Assembly: GCA_030831725.1 (NCBI GenBank)
Contig: JAURKN010000092.1
Span: 1 to 8,138, forward strand
DNA length: 8,138 nt
Direction of reading: 5' to 3'
Origin: Ferruginibacter sp.
GTDB taxonomy: Bacteria; Bacteroidota; Bacteroidia; Chitinophagales; Chitinophagaceae
How positions within the stretch are numbered: position 1 is the stretch's first letter; every line of letters starts with the position of its first letter. A model generated the notes under the pieces. The model had not been told where the DNA came from and made no database searches. It saw only the letters and a program-made list of their open reading frames with translations. Shown piece by piece: positions 6,210 to 8,138 of this stretch. Both the position numbers and the translations under genes were made by a program.

Positions 6210-6316
6210 AAGTGAAACTTGACTGAGCAAGAAAAGTAAAAGCATTGGCGAGCGAAGCGAGATGGTCTTTTTGGTGTAAGCCCCCCCCCCCTTTATCATT
6301 GAAGCGCAGCGAGGAT
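6210..6316. other. Non-coding spacer between the two long repeats, with a C11 run
   Basis: No gene is seen here. It contains the small palindrome CAAGTgaaACTTG (6209-6221), two variants of a GCGAAGCGAG-like motif (6248-6261 and 6301-6314), and an uninterrupted run of 11 C at 6281-6291. Its last part, from CTTTATCATTGAAGCGCAGC to GAGGATAAT, resembles the end of the shorter unit (CTTTATGGCGAAGCGAGG then ATAAT), so the spacer may be a degraded or expanded copy of that unit. Confidence 0.6.
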
Positions 6317-6384
6317 AATCTCCTTTGCCGCACAATAAAAAGCCCTGTATCTAATCATACAGGGCTTTTGCTTTATGGCGAAGC
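6317..6384 (+). repeat. Direct repeat copy 2: tRNA 3' end plus terminator
   Basis: Second copy of the 68-bp repeat beginning at 6142. It carries the tRNA tail TCCTTTGCCGCACA at 6321-6334 without any 5' half of a tRNA, so it is not a functional gene. A hairpin and TTTATGGCGAAGC follow as in copy 1. A longer overlap, 6308-6334, matches 6382-6408 at 26 of 27 positions (offset 74). Confidence 0.95.
6338..6369 (+). terminator. Second copy of the tRNA terminator hairpin
   Basis: It has the same 13-bp stem and CTAATC loop as the hairpin at 6163-6194, but A6359 replaces G6184, turning the G-U pair into an A-U pair. The stem is perfectly paired. It would act as a backup terminator for read-through from the tRNA promoter. 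Confidence 0.8.
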
Positions 6385-6408
6385 GAGGATAATTTCCTTT
6401 GCCGCACA
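6382..6408 (+). repeat. Third, shorter copy of the tRNA 3' end
   Basis: AGCGAGGATAAT followed by TTCCTTTGCCGCACA repeats 6308-6334 with one change (C6320 to T6394). The last 14 bases, TCCTTTGCCGCACA at 6395-6408, are identical to the tRNA 3' end at 6146-6159. The similarity stops there, and a different hairpin begins 5 nt later. Confidence 0.9.
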
Positions 6409-6412
6409 TACA

Positions 6413-6444
6413 TCCTTTCAATTGTAATGAAAGGACGTTTTTTT
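6413..6444 (+). terminator. Third terminator, unrelated sequence
   Basis: An 8-bp stem TCCTTTCA (6413-6420) / TGAAAGGA (6428-6435) with a 7-nt loop is followed by CG and a run of seven T (6438-6444). It is oriented for plus-strand transcripts, the last in the series behind the tRNA. It also faces the end of the histidine kinase gene but has no T-run in that orientation. The 84 nt between it and the kinase stop show nothing else. Confidence 0.75.
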
Positions 6445-6528
6445 AGAAATAATGTTCAACAAGCAGATCTTCGAACCATTATTTTTGGCTACAAAAATGT
6501 TCAATGAAATATTTTAAGTAGCAGAAAC

Positions 6529-7692
6529 TCAATTCGTTTTTTTAAGAACGATTCTGATGCAAGTGCCTTTGCCTAGCTCGCTTGATCTTACGAAAAGTTG
6601 TCCTTTATGATACTGTTCAATGATTCTTTTACTGAGAGACAACCCAAGGCCCCATCCCCGTTTTTTTGTTGTGAAACCTGGTTTGAAAATTTTATTCCAG
6701 TCTTTTTTGGGAATCCCTTTTCCGTTGTCGTGAATGTCGATTTTTACGGATTCCTTTTCCTGCTCAACCGTGATGTTGATCAGGCCTTTGCCCTCCATAG
6801 CATCCAACGCATTTTTCAACAGATTTTCAATCACCCAGTCAAATAAAGGGATATTGATAGGAACCATCAGATTCGTCTGAGATATAGCATTAAAACGAAA
6901 TTGGACCTTGTCGCTTGAACGCTTTTTGATATAGTCGATCATGTGCTCCAATTGCGGCATCAAAGGCGTTTGTTCTAACATGGGAATGCTACCGATTTTT
7001 CCAAAGCGGTCTGTGACTAGTTTTAACCTGTCCACATCTTTGCCGATTTCTTTGATGATTTTATTGTCCTCTTGATGGTCTTGTTTCAACATTTCAACCC
7101 AGCCTTCCAAACTGGAAATCGGGGTGCCCAGTTGGTGGGCTGCTTCTTTCGCCATTCCGGCCCAAACCTGATTTTGTGTGGATCTGTTGCTGGTGCTGAT
7201 CAAGATCAATGTGATTAGAATGAAAAGAGATACGATAAGCAACTGAACTAAGGGATAATAGCCAACTTCATTGAGCAGCTTCGAATCGCCGTAATAATAT
7301 TTGTTATAAATGACGGGGTCAGAAGATATGTCTACTTTGATGCTATTGTGCTGATTACGGTATTCGCGGACTTTCTCAGTAAGATATAAGGAGTCTTTTT
7401 TTATTTTTTCTGGATCAAGATTGAGGTAATTCCCGGTTGGTCTGTCAGATTCGTCCGTTTCAATGATAGGAATATCGGTATTCTCATTGGTAATGATATT
7501 GGTCAGATTCAGCGCGGCAGGATCATTGGTGGTACTTTTTGTTTTCAGTGATTCAGCCCAGACTCTTACTTTTTTCCTTTCATCAGCCGCAATTTTTTTT
7601 GTGAGGTAATTGGAATAGAATATCGTTCCTGTTACAATGACGATAGCAAACAGAGCCAGCGCGTTTTTCCAGTTCAAATAGGATGAAAACAT
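6529..7692 (-). CDS. Sensor histidine kinase, two transmembrane segments
   Basis: A two-component sensor kinase of 387 residues. TM1 lies at about 11-28, and TM2 at about 147-166. The roughly 118 residues between them are charged and form the presumed periplasmic sensor domain, not a recognised type to me. The H box KEAAHQLGTPISSLEGW (182-198; phospho-acceptor H186) follows TM2 by only about 20 residues, so there is no HAMP or PAS domain. The ATPase domain has the N box ENLLKNALDAM (289-299), G1 DNGKGIP (322-328), the F-box region FKPGFTTKKRG (336-346) and G2 GWGLGLSLSKRI (346-357). I chose the ATG at 7692, giving a short cytoplasmic tail before TM1 as expected. An in-frame ATG at 7749 adds 19 residues. 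No response regulator is adjacent: the next gene upstream is divergent and a tRNA lies downstream, so it appears to be an orphan kinase in this window. Confidence 0.93.
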   Translation of the reverse strand: MFSSYLNWKNALALFAIVIVTGTIFYSNYLTKKIAADERKKVRVWAESLKTKSTTNDPAALNLTNIITNENTDIPIIETDESDRPTGNYLNLDPEKIKKDSLYLTEKVREYRNQHNSIKVDISSDPVIYNKYYYGDSKLLNEVGYYPLVQLLIVSLFILITLILISTSNRSTQNQVWAGMAKEAAHQLGTPISSLEGWVEMLKQDHQEDNKIIKEIGKDVDRLKLVTDRFGKIGSIPMLEQTPLMPQLEHMIDYIKKRSSDKVQFRFNAISQTNLMVPINIPLFDWVIENLLKNALDAMEGKGLINITVEQEKESVKIDIHDNGKGIPKKDWNKIFKPGFTTKKRGWGLGLSLSKRIIEQYHKGQLFVRSSELGKGTCIRIVLKKTN

Positions 7693-7724
7693 GCGTAAAA
7701 GTAGCGATTCGACGATTAAAAATG

Positions 7725-7732
7725 TAAGTTTG
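7725..7732 (+). promoter_or_regulatory. Possible -7 promoter element for the glycosyltransferase gene
   Basis: TAAGTTTG matches TAnnTTTG and would start transcription near 7738, about 60 nt before the ATG at 7798. I see no convincing -33 element, and a single 8-bp match with two free positions can occur by chance, so this is tentative. Confidence 0.35.
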
Positions 7733-7797
7733 TAAACAATCAAACGCATTCAATAATCATACAAGACGCAAAACTCGTCAATCCCATATCATTCATC

Positions 7798-8138
7798 ATG
7801 GAATCACCCAAAGTCTCAGTGGTCATATTAAATTGGAACGGCAGGAAATACCTGGAACGATTTCTGCCATTTCTGATGAAGAGTTCTTATGGCAATATGG
7901 AAGTTGTTTTGGCGGACAATGCATCTACAGATGATTCTCTGGCTTTTATGAAACGGGAATATCCGACTGTTAGGATTATTGAAAATAAGGGTAACGAAGG
8001 TTTTGCGAATGGCTATAATTTGGCCTTGAGGCAAGTAGAAGCAGAATATTATGTTTTATTGAACAGTGATGTTGAGGTGAGTGTCGATTGGCTCGAACCG
8101 ATGGTGGGGCTGATGGAGAAAAATCGGAATGTCGGAGC
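7798..8138 (+). CDS. Glycosyltransferase family 2, N-terminal part (cut by window edge)
   Basis: The frame from the ATG at 7798 is open to the right edge, giving 113 codons. The GT2 (GT-A fold) signature is complete as far as it goes: VSVVILNWNG (6-15), the nucleotide-binding ADNASTDDS (39-47), NKGNEGFANGYNLAL (63-77), and VLLNSDVEV (86-94) containing the metal-binding acidic motif at D91 and E93, then WLEPM (98-102). This resembles the rhamnosyltransferase-like GT2 enzymes that build cell-surface polysaccharide or glycan chains from nucleotide sugars; the sugar and acceptor cannot be told from this part. Such enzymes act at the cytoplasmic face of the inner membrane. The gene is divergent from the histidine kinase with a 105-nt gap. 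The C-terminus and any membrane segments lie outside the window. Confidence 0.93.
   Translation, partial: MESPKVSVVILNWNGRKYLERFLPFLMKSSYGNMEVVLADNASTDDSLAFMKREYPTVRIIENKGNEGFANGYNLALRQVEAEYYVLLNSDVEVSVDWLEPMVGLMEKNRNVG

Noticed and set aside
6034..6333. Minus-strand open frame of 99 codons across the tRNA and repeats
   Set aside because: It is antisense to tRNA-Leu and both its promoter and terminator; its translation is of low complexity and resembles the usual false proteins read from tRNA antisense strands.
6142..6408. Possible CRISPR array
   Set aside because: There are only three copies, with unequal spacing (175 and 74 bp), and the repeat is the end of the tRNA; no cas gene is present.
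6245..6427. Plus-strand open frame of 60 codons in the repeat region
   Set aside because: It runs through the C11 tract, the second terminator and two tRNA-tail copies; it has no start signal or family resemblance.

Overview
The window reads as a chromosomal housekeeping segment of a member of the Bacteroidota, with moderate to low G+C. The evidence is the gene set: DUF177-rpmF-plsX order, a cysteine-free L32 of the type seen in this phylum, a DUF3810 membrane protein, a DUF2130 protein, and a lipoprotein with a SprB-type repeat. Matches to the phylum's TAnnTTTG -7 promoter element support this. Genus or family cannot be told from the sequence alone.

Layout: positions 1-2089 are minus strand. 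Transcription order is DUF177/YceD, rpmF (L32), plsX (phosphate acyltransferase), then a SprB-repeat lipoprotein cut by the left edge. A 12-bp inverted repeat followed by a T-rich tract lies between rpmF and plsX and may terminate or attenuate transcription. Positions 2254-4577 alternate strands: a DUF3810 membrane protein with an HEXXH motif (+), dCTP deaminase (-), and a 4'-phosphopantetheinyl transferase (+). From 4580 to 5854 a DUF2130 coiled-coil protein with a nuclease-like core is on the minus strand. The DUF3810/dcd stops overlap and the PPTase/DUF2130 stops are 2 bp apart.

At 6074-6157 is tRNA-Leu(GAG), with a clear -7 element upstream. Its last 14 bases (6146-6159) recur exactly at 6321-6334 and 6395-6408, and each copy is followed 3-4 nt later by a terminator-like hairpin. 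This is the most unusual structure in the window. An orphan sensor histidine kinase (minus) and the start of a family 2 glycosyltransferase (+), cut by the right edge, close the window.

Functional links: plsX (acyl-phosphate for phospholipid synthesis) and the PPTase (activation of acyl or peptidyl carrier proteins) both serve lipid or carrier-protein metabolism. rpmF and DUF177 link that to ribosome production. Dcd feeds dTTP synthesis. I see no phage, CRISPR, toxin-antitoxin or defence operon. The candidates for something undescribed are the repeated tRNA tail and the uncharacterised DUF2130 and DUF3810 proteins.
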